A program made the translations under genes and the position numbers. Below, in pieces: positions 23,791 through 33,558 of a stretch of DNA of 64,000 bases (its first letter is position 1; the number at the start of each line of letters is the position of its first letter). The stretch comes from Larix kaempferi (lineage: Eukaryota > Streptophyta > Pinopsida > Pinales > Pinaceae), in contig BSBM01000260.1 of NCBI GenBank assembly GCA_027924585.1, positions 15,810,001 to 15,874,000 of the forward strand, given 5' to 3'. Below the pieces are notes generated by a model. That model did no database searches. It was not told the origin of the DNA and saw only the letters and a list, made by a program, of their open reading frames with translations.

Positions 23791-25324
23791 ATTCCAATCA
23801 AAGGAAATGATCCCAGAGCTTGGTAGGGGTTCACTTGGCACAGATGTAGTGGCCCCAATTTCAGAGACATCCAAACTGGTAATGCAGAAGACTTCAGGGA
23901 CAGGTGCATCAGTCTCTGGAGGACTGATGGGATCGGTCAAGGATTGCATCGATTCGATCACTTCACTCTCTGAAGGAAGAGTGGGGTTGACCAAATATTG
24001 CATTGGTTCAACCACTTCATCAACCAAAGGTTGATCTAGCTGTTGGGAATCTATAGACAATTCATGAGCAGAGGATCCTTCAGACATGAACCACACTCTC
24101 CACACCTCTGGAATAGCAGGGCACAGGTGATTAAAGTGATCTCCCTTAGAAAGTTTACAAGGGAACTTTGGCTTGCATCTTATAAGCTTAGAATCCTTTA
24201 CAACAATAGTATTCTCAGCATGACTAGCATTGGCTGACATTTCCCCCCCCGCATGACTTGCAGTGGTTGGTTGCTCAAAAGCAGAAGACTTTTGAACTAA
24301 GGACCACACTCTTTGCACTTCTGGAAGTACAGGGCACAAATAGGTTAGGTGGTATCCCTTGCAAAACTTACAAGGGAGCTTAAGCTTCTATTTATTAGTT
24401 TTGTCGACAATGTCAACTTTCTCAGCATGACTTGCAGTGGTTGATACAGTGTCTCCAGTATGACTCACAGTAACTGGTGACTTGTCATTAATATGACCAG
24501 CAGTGATCAATGACATGTCCTCAACATGAGCAACAGTGGTTGAAGACATGCTTTTAGTATGATTTGCAGTGACTGAAATTTTGCTCCTAGCATGACCTCC
24601 AGAGGCTGGGTAGGTGCCCCCAGCATGAACTCCAGAGGCTGGGTGGGTGCCCCCAGCATGACTTCCAGAGGCTAGATGGCTGCCCCCAGCATGAATTCCA
24701 AGATGTTGGGTGAGTGCCCCCAGCATGACTTCCAGAGGCTAGGTGGCTGCCCCCAGCATGACTTCTAGAGGCTGGGTGACTAGGTTTAGTATGATTTACA
24801 GTGACTGAGCTCCCAACATGACCACCAAAGGTTGGGTAGGTGCCCCCAGCATGACCTCTAGAGGCTGGTTGCATAGGTTCAGTATGATTTACAGTGATTG
24901 AAATTTTCCCCCCAACCTGACCTCCAGAGGTTGGGTGGGTGCCCCCAGCATGACTTCTAGAGGCTGGGTGGTTTCCCCCTTGCTTTGGCATCTTCTTCTT
25001 ATTCTTCCTCCGTCTATTCCTTTTAGACTGCTGGTTACTAGTATTATTACTTTCACGACATGAGGTAGAAGGAGGAGGAGAAGATGTTACTGGCGAAGCA
25101 GGCATAGGGTTCTGATGTTCTTGATGTAAGGTGCTTACTTGAGAAGCATTAGGAGCATGCAAGGCGTTTGGAGTGGAAAACAACCAAACTGGTAGTCCTA
25201 TAGTGAATCCTGGAAGATTCAAGGTAGCCATTAAGGGAGTACCAATGTTCCCAATGAATGGAAAAGCACAAGGAGCCCCTTGAACAAGGGTGCCTTGATT
25301 GGTGCTCACCGAGATGCTATCCAT
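23749..25324 (-). pseudogene. RE5 Gag with amplified 11-residue repeats and two CCHC knuckles
   Basis: The open frame begins at 25426, but Met at 25324 (MDSISVSTNQ) is the likelier start because a splice-acceptor-like TGCTTGTTTTTAG lies between the two. An N-terminal part containing PLMATLNLPGF matches RE2 Gag (FMATLNFPEL). A basic stretch rich in Arg and Lys (about 25000) is followed by ~11 copies of an 11-residue unit (HAGGTHPASGS), encoded by a 33-bp tandem repeat (24590-24970). Then come a CCHC knuckle (CKFCKGYHLTYLC, about 24345-24380) and a second, degenerate one with Cys to Ser (CKLSKGDHFNHLC, about 24130-24160). A frameshift lies in the repeat region. Confidence 0.7.
24590..24970 (-). 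repeat. 33-bp tandem repeat inside RE5 gag
   Basis: Units of the type GGTGCCCCCAGCATGACTTC plus CAGAGGCTGGGT on the plus strand, in frame with Gag for most of the array. A second, longer-spaced set of 'AGCATGACTTGCAGTG' units continues to about 24220. RE2 gag lacks this amplification. Confidence 0.8.
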
Positions 25325-25426
25325 AATATCTGACTCAACGGGCCAGAAATCTTTAAGGCCAACTAAAAACAAGCAGCACAAAGAGCACACTATTACAAAT
25401 GTCCTATAGTGATCAAGACCAAGCAA

Positions 25427-27490
25427 ACAAAGATGATACTCTCAAAAGTCAGTCTGGGATGATGAGGGCCCAGAACAAACCAATAGAGTATAGATGGTCA
25501 GTTACATGGCGTCCAATGGAGGTCCTCTGGGTGCAAGCGTTTGAATCACCAAACCGCTCTCTCAAGATTACTACCAAAGGGTTACCTTTCGTGTCTGTCT
25601 GAGGTGAAGTGGAAATAGCCTTCCACTCTACCTGTGAAGAGTCATAGATGGTCAAGATACTAAGGCTACCATAAGTACAAAACTTCTTGGGGGGACAATC
25701 GTCAATCTAGCCATAAAGCATGGGCAGGGTAACAAAGCCCGAAGTCCAAAAGGACCCCCGTACGTGAGAAAACTCTAGTTTATGCTCAAAAGGAAAGTGA
25801 GGGGTTATCCTCAACAATTCTAGTCTCACACGACCTCGTGCTTAGCTCCGGTTTTCGTGGAGTTTCCCAAGAAATTTTGATACAAATGGATTTACCTAAA
25901 GAATTTCTTACTACGATTGTTGAGTAATGAAAATGATTCCGGATAGTTTAAGTGTGTTCTAATTCGAAACGCTAGCCTAAGCTAGTTGGTGTAGTGACAA
26001 CCCTAAAAAAGAAAAAGTTTCTAATAAATTTGATTAAGTATTATTTTTAAAGGTTGTTTTTACTCAAAGGTTGTAGTGAAGTGTGTGGCGTGGTTGTGAC
26101 TGAAATGGAGAGTGCATAAAAGTAAACAACTTTCACAAATTTTTTTGTTTATATACCTTTCAAAACTAAAGATAAGCAAACCTAAGAACAATTTTTTATT
26201 TTTCTTTTAAATTTTCAAAGCAAGGCAAATTACGCTACCTTGAAAAGAAATGATAAATCTTACAGTGATGCTACCAATTTTCAATTTTTTTTTTTAATCT
26301 TTTCTCTTTTTAAAAGAAATTGAATCAGAAAAATGGAACAAGTAAGATCTAACACAGGTGCAGGTAAAGATAAGAGACTAATGGCTTAAACAATCAAAGC
26401 AAAACTGAGAAAGACTCGACCTACTGAGTTGTTTCGAAACGAAAAAACTCTAGACTTGGAACTGAATGTAAAAGAAAAAGGGGAAAAAGATGTGGGTAAC
26501 AGAAAGACAAACCAATAAGGGATCTCCAAAGCATCAAAACCCAGTGAAACACCAGCCAAGTAAACAGAGTAGGCAAGCAAACCAAAAATCACTTTACCAC
26601 AACACAAATTGAAAGAAAAGCTAAGAAGGCTTCAAGCAAATCAAACTGATCTGAATAGAAGTTCAGAAGGCATCAAATCATCAAAAATTTTCCAAAAGCA
26701 CCCAAGAGAGTTCAAAATGGGGTCAAACCCTAGCAGAAAGGTCAAACATAGTAAATGTGCGCAGGTATTGCAACAGACAACATGCATTCTGTGTGCAGGT
26801 TTGCAGAAGTGCAACACGCGTCTAGGGCACAAAGTGCACTGCTGTAACTAGCAGGGAGTAGCGCACAGGTTCAGAAAGGAATAAAAGCAGAAAGACACCT
26901 AAAAAGCACTGAAGCAATCTAAAAGGACTCTCGAGATGTTACACAAAACCAATAAAGACACAAGGGTGTCTCAACATCAGCAGAGAGGCAAAGCAAAAGA
27001 AGGAACAGACCCAACATCCAAAAATCAAACTCTACAGCAAAAGTTTCAAACTTACACAGATGTGCGCTACTGTATACACTAGCAACCCGCGCACACATCA
27101 GAAAATACTCTACTATATACACTAGCAGCCCATGCACACATCAGAAAATGCTCCACTATATACACTAGCAACCCGCGCACACATCAGAAAGTATATAGGT
27201 TAAGTGCGCTACTGTGTGGTACAAAAACTGATGCACACTAGGAAAGATGCGCTACTGTGTAGTGGACAAAGCAGCGTTCATGACATAAAATGCGCTACTG
27301 TGAGTACAGTAAACCAACGCACAGGGTCTGAAATCAGACAATAAGGCTTTGCAACGGTAGACTGAGATGAATCAAAACAGAAAGAATAGGCAACAATGAC
27401 CTATAAGACCTCTCAGAGAATCAAAAAGACTGAAATGAACTGGAAGAAAACCTAACTAGGTCTCCTAGAGCAAGAAAAACTACCAGTTAC
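25427..27490 (-). other. RE5 leader (5' untranslated region)
   Basis: About 2 kb between the 5' LTR and gag, related to RE2 46330-48330. The block at 25440-25640 is the best conserved (GTCCAATGGAGGTCCTCTGG also occurs at 46439). Three 43-bp units with ATACACTAGCAACCCGCGCA lie at 27065-27193. TGCGCTACTGT motifs are scattered through 27060-27310. No reliable gene is present. Confidence 0.65.
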
Positions 27491-27508
27491 TCCCCAGTGG
27501 AGTCACCA
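27491..27508 (-). other. RE5 primer-binding site
   Basis: Minus-strand TGGTGACTCCACTGGGGA, three bases inside the 5' LTR. It differs from the RE2 site by one C-to-T change. The tRNA-Arg assignment used for Ogre/Tat elements is recalled, not verified here. Confidence 0.75.
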
Positions 27509-27511
27509 GTC

Positions 27512-28440
27512 TGTTGTGCAGGAAAACTACCTTATAGTGAGGAGAAGACACTACCAACTTGGGCGGGGTTGACAAGTAAATACATTCATTGCATTGCATT
27601 TAGTTATCGAAATATGTACCTTTTATCGACGGCTGGTCCTAGCTTTCGCTTGGTCTTCCGCTTGATGAACCTGCAACACAAAGGAAACCTTCCTTAGCGT
27701 ATCTTGACTGTAATGAATATGATGAAATTGAAAGCAATTAAACATCAACTACAATAATATATTAAACCAAATGAACATACAATCCAATAGACATTCGATT
27801 TGGGACAGGAAGGGTATTTCCACCTTTTTATTGTCAAAGAAGCATTAATCCGTACAAATATACCTGATTGGTTAAAATGCTTCTTCAATCGAGTCCTGGG
27901 CTCCTGCTCTTCAAAATGACTTGGGAATTCCTCCAGTGTAACAACACTCAAAACATTCTTTCTAGGTTTTTCTCTCATGGATCCTCCTTGTATTTATGGG
28001 ACAAGGTAGGCAGTTAGAATCGAGAGGTGGTTGAATTGGGAGGTTGGGGAAGTTGCAGAACCAACTTCAACTAATCCCAATTCATAATCTTAATATGTTT
28101 TTGACTTCATCTTAAGATGTGCACGGGTTTCATACAACAAGAGTAGCGCACAGAGAGAAATTTTTGTGCTTTGCAACAAGCGTTTGCAACTTTTCTCAAG
28201 GTGTGCGCTGGTTGTCCTTGAGTAAAGCATCGCATCTTTTGAGGTGTGCGCTGGTTTACTAGAGCAAGAGTAGCGCAAATGTGGTGAAATCAGGAGAAAC
28301 AATTAGATTCTCAATTGAAGAGTGTACTACCATCAATAAGTCATCTAGGTCAACCTAGCTCTTCAATCCATGGTGTCCTTTTGTGTGATCGACAGAGCAA
28401 TGTGATCACAGATGGAGAAGTGCATATTTGACCTATAACA
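27512..28440 (-). repeat. RE5 5' LTR
   Basis: 929 bp, plus-strand ends TGTTGTGCAGG and CCTATAACA, partner of 12726-13690. Followed at 28441 by the target duplication and the resumed antisense gene. Confidence 0.88.
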
Positions 28441-28445
28441 ACTAG

Positions 28446-29181
28446 TCTTCTAGATTACTAGCAAACATGAAACTTCAACTTTTCGGGTGCAAAACTGGGA
28501 GGATGAAGAACTTTGGTTACAGGAGTATACTTTGTACCTTTTTCTTTGAAAGGGTACCTGCATTGAGTCTGGGGATGGCCTTGCCCCCATTCAATCCTCA
28601 TGAGCCTATTATGTCTCGTTGGGGAGAAATATTCCTATGCCAAGGTGGTGGAGAGAGCAACTTATGCTATCATGAGGATGATTTATGGGCGTGGTGGGAC
28701 CGACAGGTACCAGCTCTTGAGCAATTCCCTTATGCGGGTATAGACTTCCGCAATGATTCTGAGCTGGCTCTTCCTCCAAGGGCAGCCTAGGGAGAGATAG
28801 GTAAGTTTGTTTTTTGAAAAATTATTTAATTTTTTCATTTCATATATATGATTTGTAAATGAGTTTGCAATATTGAACAAATTGTCTTTTGTAGATGTTG
28901 GGCCAGTGTGTCCTGAGGGACACCCTCGCACCTTCGTACGAATTGTCATTGCAATGGCAGTTGATGCTATGCTGGTGAGCATAGAGGGGAAGATGAGTCG
29001 ATTGACTCATGACATACCCACGTACAAGATCAAGCGGATGCCGCTTGATATGCAGGAGAATGTTGTGGGCGTGCCCCCAACATGGATCAAGCTACTTAGG
29101 AAAGTAGCTAGGCTAGTCATCTGCTACAAGGAGGCTGTGGAAGAGATGGAGGAGGCATATGAGGCCCCTCCTTCTCCATAG
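28446..29181 (+). pseudogene. RE2 antisense gene, 3' part, with an intron
   Basis: Continuation of the gene interrupted at 12725. Removing RE5 and one target copy joins TGG to the codon at 28446 in the same frame (VYDW then LLANMKLQL), which supports one gene. Exon part 28446-28800 has FFFERVPAL and MSRWGEIFL; TAG at 28785 fits CAG. A 94-nt intron (28801-28894, GTAAGT...TTTTGTAG) splits a codon; the last exon (28895-29181) has VGPVCPEGHPRTFVRI and an acidic tail. The whole gene would code for about 385 residues. It is convergent with the RE2 RNase H domain (ends 29353). No catalytic motif is recognised; the PMD-like label is tentative. Confidence 0.65.
28801..28894 (+). other. Intron in the RE2 antisense gene
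   Basis: Canonical GTAAGTTTG donor and pyrimidine-rich GTCTTTTGTAG acceptor, 94 nt, AT-rich. Frame is kept across it (phase 1, giving Asp). An intron antisense to the element cannot be spliced from its genomic RNA, so it could survive retrotransposition. Confidence 0.75.
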
Positions 29182-29352
29182 GAGAAGGACATATATATGT
29201 ATATTTTTAGGCCGTTGAGTGCATTTTGTATCGTGATATGACACTTGTGACAGACTTATGATTCAAACTCATATATTTTTTGATACGGCTTATATATATA
29301 CAGTATCGACTTTATTTACATGTGTGTACTTATCTTGTGTGTGAAATGCTTA

Positions 29353-29777
29353 TTATGGATGTGTATGATGTAGATACCAATCTAAAACGTAATTTGCATA
29401 TGAATCAGCTAGTGCATTTAAATTTCTTGGAATGTGTTGATATGTAATGTAATTAAATTGTCTCTCAAGTAACCTAACTCACAAGAACTGACGTAGCAAA
29501 ACATGATCTCTAAATTGATATTCACCCATTAACTGAAACACAACCAACTGCGAGTCAAGTCTTACCTCCAGATGTGAAATGCCTTGGGAAAGAGCATCTC
29601 AGAGTAACTCTATGACCGCACTGTATTCAACCACATTGTTCGTTGTGGACCCAAACAAGCCCCTCCCGAAGAGACCAATTGACTATTCGGTGAGTAAATA
29701 ACCCAAGCAGCTGCAGCCAACTGACGGGTGTGGCGACTAGCGCCATCAACAAATCCTATAAAGTGTTCAGTCGAAAT
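29353..29777 (-). pseudogene. RE2 second RNase H domain, downstream of integrase
   Basis: Minus-strand RNase H fold with the acidic residues in order: FVDGAS, then VEYSAVIELL, then RLDSQLVV, and the C-terminal region QHIPRNLNALADSYAN. The frame shifts once near 29645 and has a stop (CTC TGA GAT, where Arg is expected). It would remove RNA from RNA:DNA hybrids. It lies after the integrase stop at 29878 and is preceded by TTGCTTTGTGTTTCAG, a strong splice acceptor, so expression by splicing is plausible. Tat elements are known for an additional 'archaeal-type' RNase H, usually placed before integrase. Confidence 0.78.
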
Positions 29778-29877
29778 CTGAAACACAAAGCAATAGACAC
29801 ATAAGACGTAACAACAACCACAAGCAAAGTTAACTCTACAAAATGTACAATTATAATACATGAAAAATCACAGAGGC

Positions 29878-30664
29878 CTAAGTGTAGTACTTCTTCAAGT
29901 AGAGCCCATTTCTAGGCTCCAACAACTTATTACCCTCATAATCCATTAACTCATAGGCACCCTTCTTCAGAACCTTAGAGACTATGTAAGGACCGAAACA
30001 CATTGACTTAAACTTGCTAGCTCCTAAGGGTTCCTTGTCCTGGTCATAAAGCAAGACAAGGTCTCCTTCGAGAAAAACCCTAGGTTTAACTGACTTATCG
30101 TATTGACCTTTAACTTGATTCTTATGTGCTTCGTTTGCTGTGAGCGCATCACGATGCTGCTCATCAAGATGTTATAGGTGCAACAAACGTTCTTCTAAGA
30201 TTGAAGTGTTGGGGAGTAGTTGGACAACCAACTTCAATGAAGGAATTTCGCATTCAACCGGGATAACAGTTTCTATCCCATGAACAAGTTGAAAGGGAGA
30301 GAACTCGGTGGCAGTCTTGACATTGGCTCAGTATGCCCAAAGAGCTGGATATAGCATGATGTGCCAGTTTGTTTGACTAGCATTAACGGTCCTTTGCAAA
30401 ATGGTTTTCAAAGTTTTGTTAACCGCTTCGACCTGACCATTCACTTGTGGATAAAATGAAGACGAATGTTCCTGTCGAAAACCTAACATCGTGTATAAGT
30501 TGGTCATCATGTTGTTTTGAAAGTGCCGACCGTGGTTAGTAACAATCTCTTTGGGTACACCAAACCTATCAATGATCTGGTTAAATACGAAATAAGCAGC
30601 CGTTTTCCCATCTGCTTTGACAATAGGCATTGCCTCGGCCCACTTGGTGAAGTAGTCGATGGCA
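29878..30664 (-). pseudogene. RE2 integrase, core and C-terminal part
   Basis: Continues the integrase interrupted by RE4. The first catalytic Asp is in IDYFTKWAEA at the junction; the second is Asn (VTNHGRHFQN, about 30525), a probable G-to-A loss; the Glu is present (GQVEAVNKTL). A TGA in the AYxAN segment near 30330 fits CGA. The C-terminal part includes DLVLLYDQDKEPLG and ends LYLKKYYT at the TAG 29878-29880. No chromodomain is seen. Confidence 0.85.
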
Positions 30665-31049
30665 TGTGATATACCTGCAATAATTAATTAATACAAATAC
30701 ACAAGATATCAGAAATAATAGAACAGAATCGCTTTTATATTGATCATGGGCCACTTCGAGGGGGCAACCTCCTTTGAGCAAGCTCAATACAATTAACTTC
30801 ACGGTGCCTTCAATGACCTCAACACACACTTATATACTAAGTCTATGCCCAATACCATGAGTCAAAACCATGGGACATATAATACTACGGGACGACTTAC
30901 AAAGCATATGTGTCCAATACTATGGGTCAATACTATGGGCTAATATAAACTACAGATCAACAAATACTACGGGACGACTTACAAAGCATATGCGTCCAAT
31001 AACAATATACTAACATAGTAAAGAGAAGGGTTTACATAGGTTCCTAACA
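30665..31049 (-). repeat. RE4 3' LTR
   Basis: 385 bp, plus-strand ends TGTGATATACC and CCTAACA. Contains an internal duplication of ACTACGGGACGACTTACAAA (about 30888 and 30967). Confidence 0.93.
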
Positions 31050-31060
31050 TCCCCTCTCCC
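31050..31060 (-). other. RE4 polypurine tract
   Basis: Minus-strand GGGAGAGGGGA directly before the 3' LTR. Confidence 0.88.
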
Positions 31061-31078
31061 TTAGAAAAAGCTTTGTCC

Positions 31079-32119
31079 TCAAAGCTTTGGTTGGAGAAAT
31101 TGCTGCAAAAGCTGAAGGAGTGGTTCCCCAGTAGCATCCTCGGGTTGCATTTCAGGCCACTGACGCCTTTGGAGTGTCAAGGAGGATTGCTTGGAAGGAT
31201 GTAGATGAAGAAGAACCCTGTCAGCTGCGTGGAAAATGCGCCCAGAACGGTGCTGATTGGCTTGTTGATTCAAGCGAATTCTGGCCATGTGAAGATTGTC
31301 CTGCAGAATGAGAAGAATCAGATTGCGGTTTCGAAGAACCGAGTCAATTGCCTGAACTGGGGAGCTGCTAAGGGTGTATGGAAGAAGAACTGGCGGTGTT
31401 TGTCCATAGACCACTTCATATGGTGTTCTGTGAGATGTGGTATTGTACCACCAGAGCGCTGCTAGAAAATCCATATAAATAGCTGGCCAAAGCTGTTTAG
31501 GGATGGGCAAGGGTTTGAGCAATCCTGAAAGGAGTGTCGTTTCGCCCTTGTTGACTTGGAAAGTATCATCGTCAGCCACCATCTGTTGAATTGTCATTTT
31601 TAGTCCCTGCCAAAAGAAGTTACATTGTTCTTGGTCATACCTGTTGCAGAACCCAGAGTGCCCTGTTGATGAAGAAGCATGGAGTTCATAGAAGAGAGAG
31701 CCCTGTTGAACATATTGCACCCAATTTGGAACAAGTAGAGAAAGAGTTGTAAGAGAAACTGGGTCATCAATTGTGCAAGAAGGAGCATCTTCCACCATAT
31801 TGTCCTTACCCTTCTTGTAAGTGATCACATAGGGATAACCCATGAGGTGGATAACCCATTTCAGGTGTGTTGGGGAGAAGACCCATTGTTCCAGAAAATT
31901 TTCCAGACTCGGGAGATCAGTCTTGATGCAGAAATAATTCCCTAATAGGTATGGTTGCCACTTCTGTATTGCATGCAAAATAGCCATCATTTCCTGCTGA
32001 GAGGTAGATGTGGCTAAATTCTTACCGGAAAGGTCTCGTGAAGGTAGCAAGCGCATTGGTTTAGCAAAGATACCTGCATATCTATCCAAGGAAGTAGTGG
32101 AGACTATTGATGGGTGCAT
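31079..32119 (-). CDS. RE4 residual pol: RNase H, integrase ends, chromodomain remnant
   Basis: Open for 346 codons. An RT N-terminal stub (LDRYAGIFAKP...LLPSRD) is joined directly to RNase H (NLATSTSQQEMMAILHAIQ), skipping the RT palm (join near 32030). The connection and zinc-finger region follow; after WPAIYMDF the frame jumps to ALWWYNTTSHRTPYEV, skipping the integrase active-site core (join near 31465). Near the end SSLTLQ is joined to a short EDATGEPLLQL remnant of the chromodomain. The frame overlaps the gag-protease end by 16 bp in a different frame. No active RT or integrase can come from it. Confidence 0.85.
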   Translation of the reverse strand: MHPSIVSTTSLDRYAGIFAKPMRLLPSRDLSGKNLATSTSQQEMMAILHAIQKWQPYLLGNYFCIKTDLPSLENFLEQWVFSPTHLKWVIHLMGYPYVITYKKGKDNMVEDAPSCTIDDPVSLTTLSLLVPNWVQYVQQGSLFYELHASSSTGHSGFCNRYDQEQCNFFWQGLKMTIQQMVADDDTFQVNKGETTLLSGLLKPLPIPKQLWPAIYMDFLAALWWYNTTSHRTPYEVVYGQTPPVLLPYTLSSSPVQAIDSVLRNRNLILLILQDNLHMARIRLNQQANQHRSGRIFHAADRVLLHLHPSKQSSLTLQRRQWPEMQPEDATGEPLLQLLQQFLQPKL

Positions 32120-33558
32120 CTGAATTTGAGCTGAGCGATGACACCATGTGAATTCTTCTTAAGGAGTTTTTCCAGGCGATGTGAACTGATGATGCAGAGA
32201 GACCTTGGTTGTAAGCCCATAAATTTGTGTTGTGCCCCATTGACTTTAAACTGCATCCAGAGTTCAGCAAAATCCCATAAGATGGGGCCAAGTGTGCGTA
32301 ACCATTGAACGCCCAAAACCACATCACATCCGCCTAAGGGCAAGGCAAACATGTCAGAGCGTAGGTTATAATCTTCCATAGAGATACGCACATTGTGACA
32401 CTTCCCCTTGCAAGGTAAGGTGCCCCCATTGGCAACCATGACTTCAAAGCTGGAGCAAGGATGGACAAAACAATCAGCCTGTTTGGCAATCCGAGGGTCA
32501 ATGAAGTTATGAGTGCTACCAGAATCAATGAGTATGGTAAGAGGGAGCTTCTTGAAGTATCCCCTGACCCGCATTGTTTGTGGGGTGGTGATGCCGGTTA
32601 CAGCATGGAGAGAGATCTCAGGTGGGTCGTCCTGAAATGGGGTGTCAACAGGCGGGTGTTGAATGTCGATCTGATCATCCACTGTATCTGTAGTTGCTTC
32701 ACCAAGTTCTAAGGCAGGCGGAGAATCCACATCCAAGAGACAAAGCTTTTGTTGAACACATCTACGTCCCCGAGTGAATTTCTCATCACAATTATAGCAA
32801 AGCCCTTTTTCTCGTCGTGCCTGCATTTCTATTTCAGACAAATGCTTGATAGGAGTTGGTTGAGGAGAAGGCGTGATGGGAGGTCGTTGGGAACCCATAT
32901 TTCTGAAGGGAACAAAGGTGGGTTTGGAGCGTTGTTGAGCTGCGATCTTGTCCTCGGCCAACTTAGCCAACCCTAGGACTTCCATCATTGTGTTGGGACA
33001 AAACATTTTGACCTCTGAGCGGATTTCATCCTTGAGACCACTGATAAAACAACTCCTGTAGAATTCATCAGACAATCCTTCTGTGTGATTGGCTAGTTTC
33101 TCAAATTCCATCTGATACTCTCTCACTGTGCCAGTTTGGTGAAGTTTAGTGAGTGCTCCTGTGAAGTCGTCAAAAGCACTAGGACCAAATCGTGGCAAAA
33201 TGAGTTGGCAAAAATCTGTCCAGTTTGGCTCGGGATGAGCTTTGATGTACCAACGGTACCATTGAAGGGCTTCCTGTTCCAAATGAAAGGATGCAAGTGG
33301 AACTTTCTGAACATCAAAAGTATTATGCAGACTGAAATATTGTTCTGCTCGGTATATCCATCCAGTTGGATCAGTACCATTGAAGCGAGGAAAATCAAGC
33401 TTCGGCCAACGAAAATTGTTGGAAGAAGAGAACCCGGTGGCTGCAAAAGATTCTGGCTGGCGGTTATTGTTCATGGCTGAATGCTGAAGATGGAGGCTGA
33501 GAAATTTTTCATCCAGATCTTGGAGTTTGGTTTGGATGGCTGCAAGTGCTTCCTCCAT
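32104..33558 (-). CDS. RE4 Gag-protease
   Basis: 484 codons without interruption. The retrotransposon gag domain (residues about 50-200, with FPRFNGTDPTGWIYRAEQYF) is followed by a knuckle-like CYNCDEKFTRGRRC (about 282-295) and an aspartic protease with LIDSGSTHNFID (about 373). This combination is typical of chromovirus Gag. The start Met is the first in the frame and follows a T-rich run (33569-33587). It is the best preserved gag in the window, so particle formation is possible in principle. Confidence 0.9.
   Translation of the reverse strand: MEEALAAIQTKLQDLDEKFLSLHLQHSAMNNNRQPESFAATGFSSSNNFRWPKLDFPRFNGTDPTGWIYRAEQYFSLHNTFDVQKVPLASFHLEQEALQWYRWYIKAHPEPNWTDFCQLILPRFGPSAFDDFTGALTKLHQTGTVREYQMEFEKLANHTEGLSDEFYRSCFISGLKDEIRSEVKMFCPNTMMEVLGLAKLAEDKIAAQQRSKPTFVPFRNMGSQRPPITPSPQPTPIKHLSEIEMQARREKGLCYNCDEKFTRGRRCVQQKLCLLDVDSPPALELGEATTDTVDDQIDIQHPPVDTPFQDDPPEISLHAVTGITTPQTMRVRGYFKKLPLTILIDSGSTHNFIDPRIAKQADCFVHPCSSFEVMVANGGTLPCKGKCHNVRISMEDYNLRSDMFALPLGGCDVVLGVQWLRTLGPILWDFAELWMQFKVNGAQHKFMGLQPRSLCIISSHRLEKLLKKNSHGVIAQLKFRCTHQ

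Larger units (their letters stand above)
12726..28440 (-). mobile_element. RE5: non-autonomous gypsy element (gag-protease only), interrupted by copia
   Basis: Minus-strand element with LTRs 12726-13690 and 27512-28440 and near-perfect target duplication (ACTGG at 12721-12725, ACTAG at 28441-28445). Without the copia insertion (15811-23178 plus duplication) it would be about 8.3 kb. It has an RE2-like LTR, primer site, leader, gag, knuckles, protease and 3' repeats, but no RT, RNase H, integrase or antisense gene. It therefore looks like a deletion derivative of the RE2 family, needing enzymes in trans. Removing it restores the reading frame of the gene it interrupts. Confidence 0.85.

Noticed and set aside
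12211-29181. Expressed single-copy host gene
   Set aside because: It lies inside RE2 with stops, a frameshift and a 15.7-kb insertion; it is at best a decayed element-borne copy.
31205-33480. Plus-strand frames opposite RE4 gag and pol
   Set aside because: They are shadows of the well-supported minus-strand coding frames.
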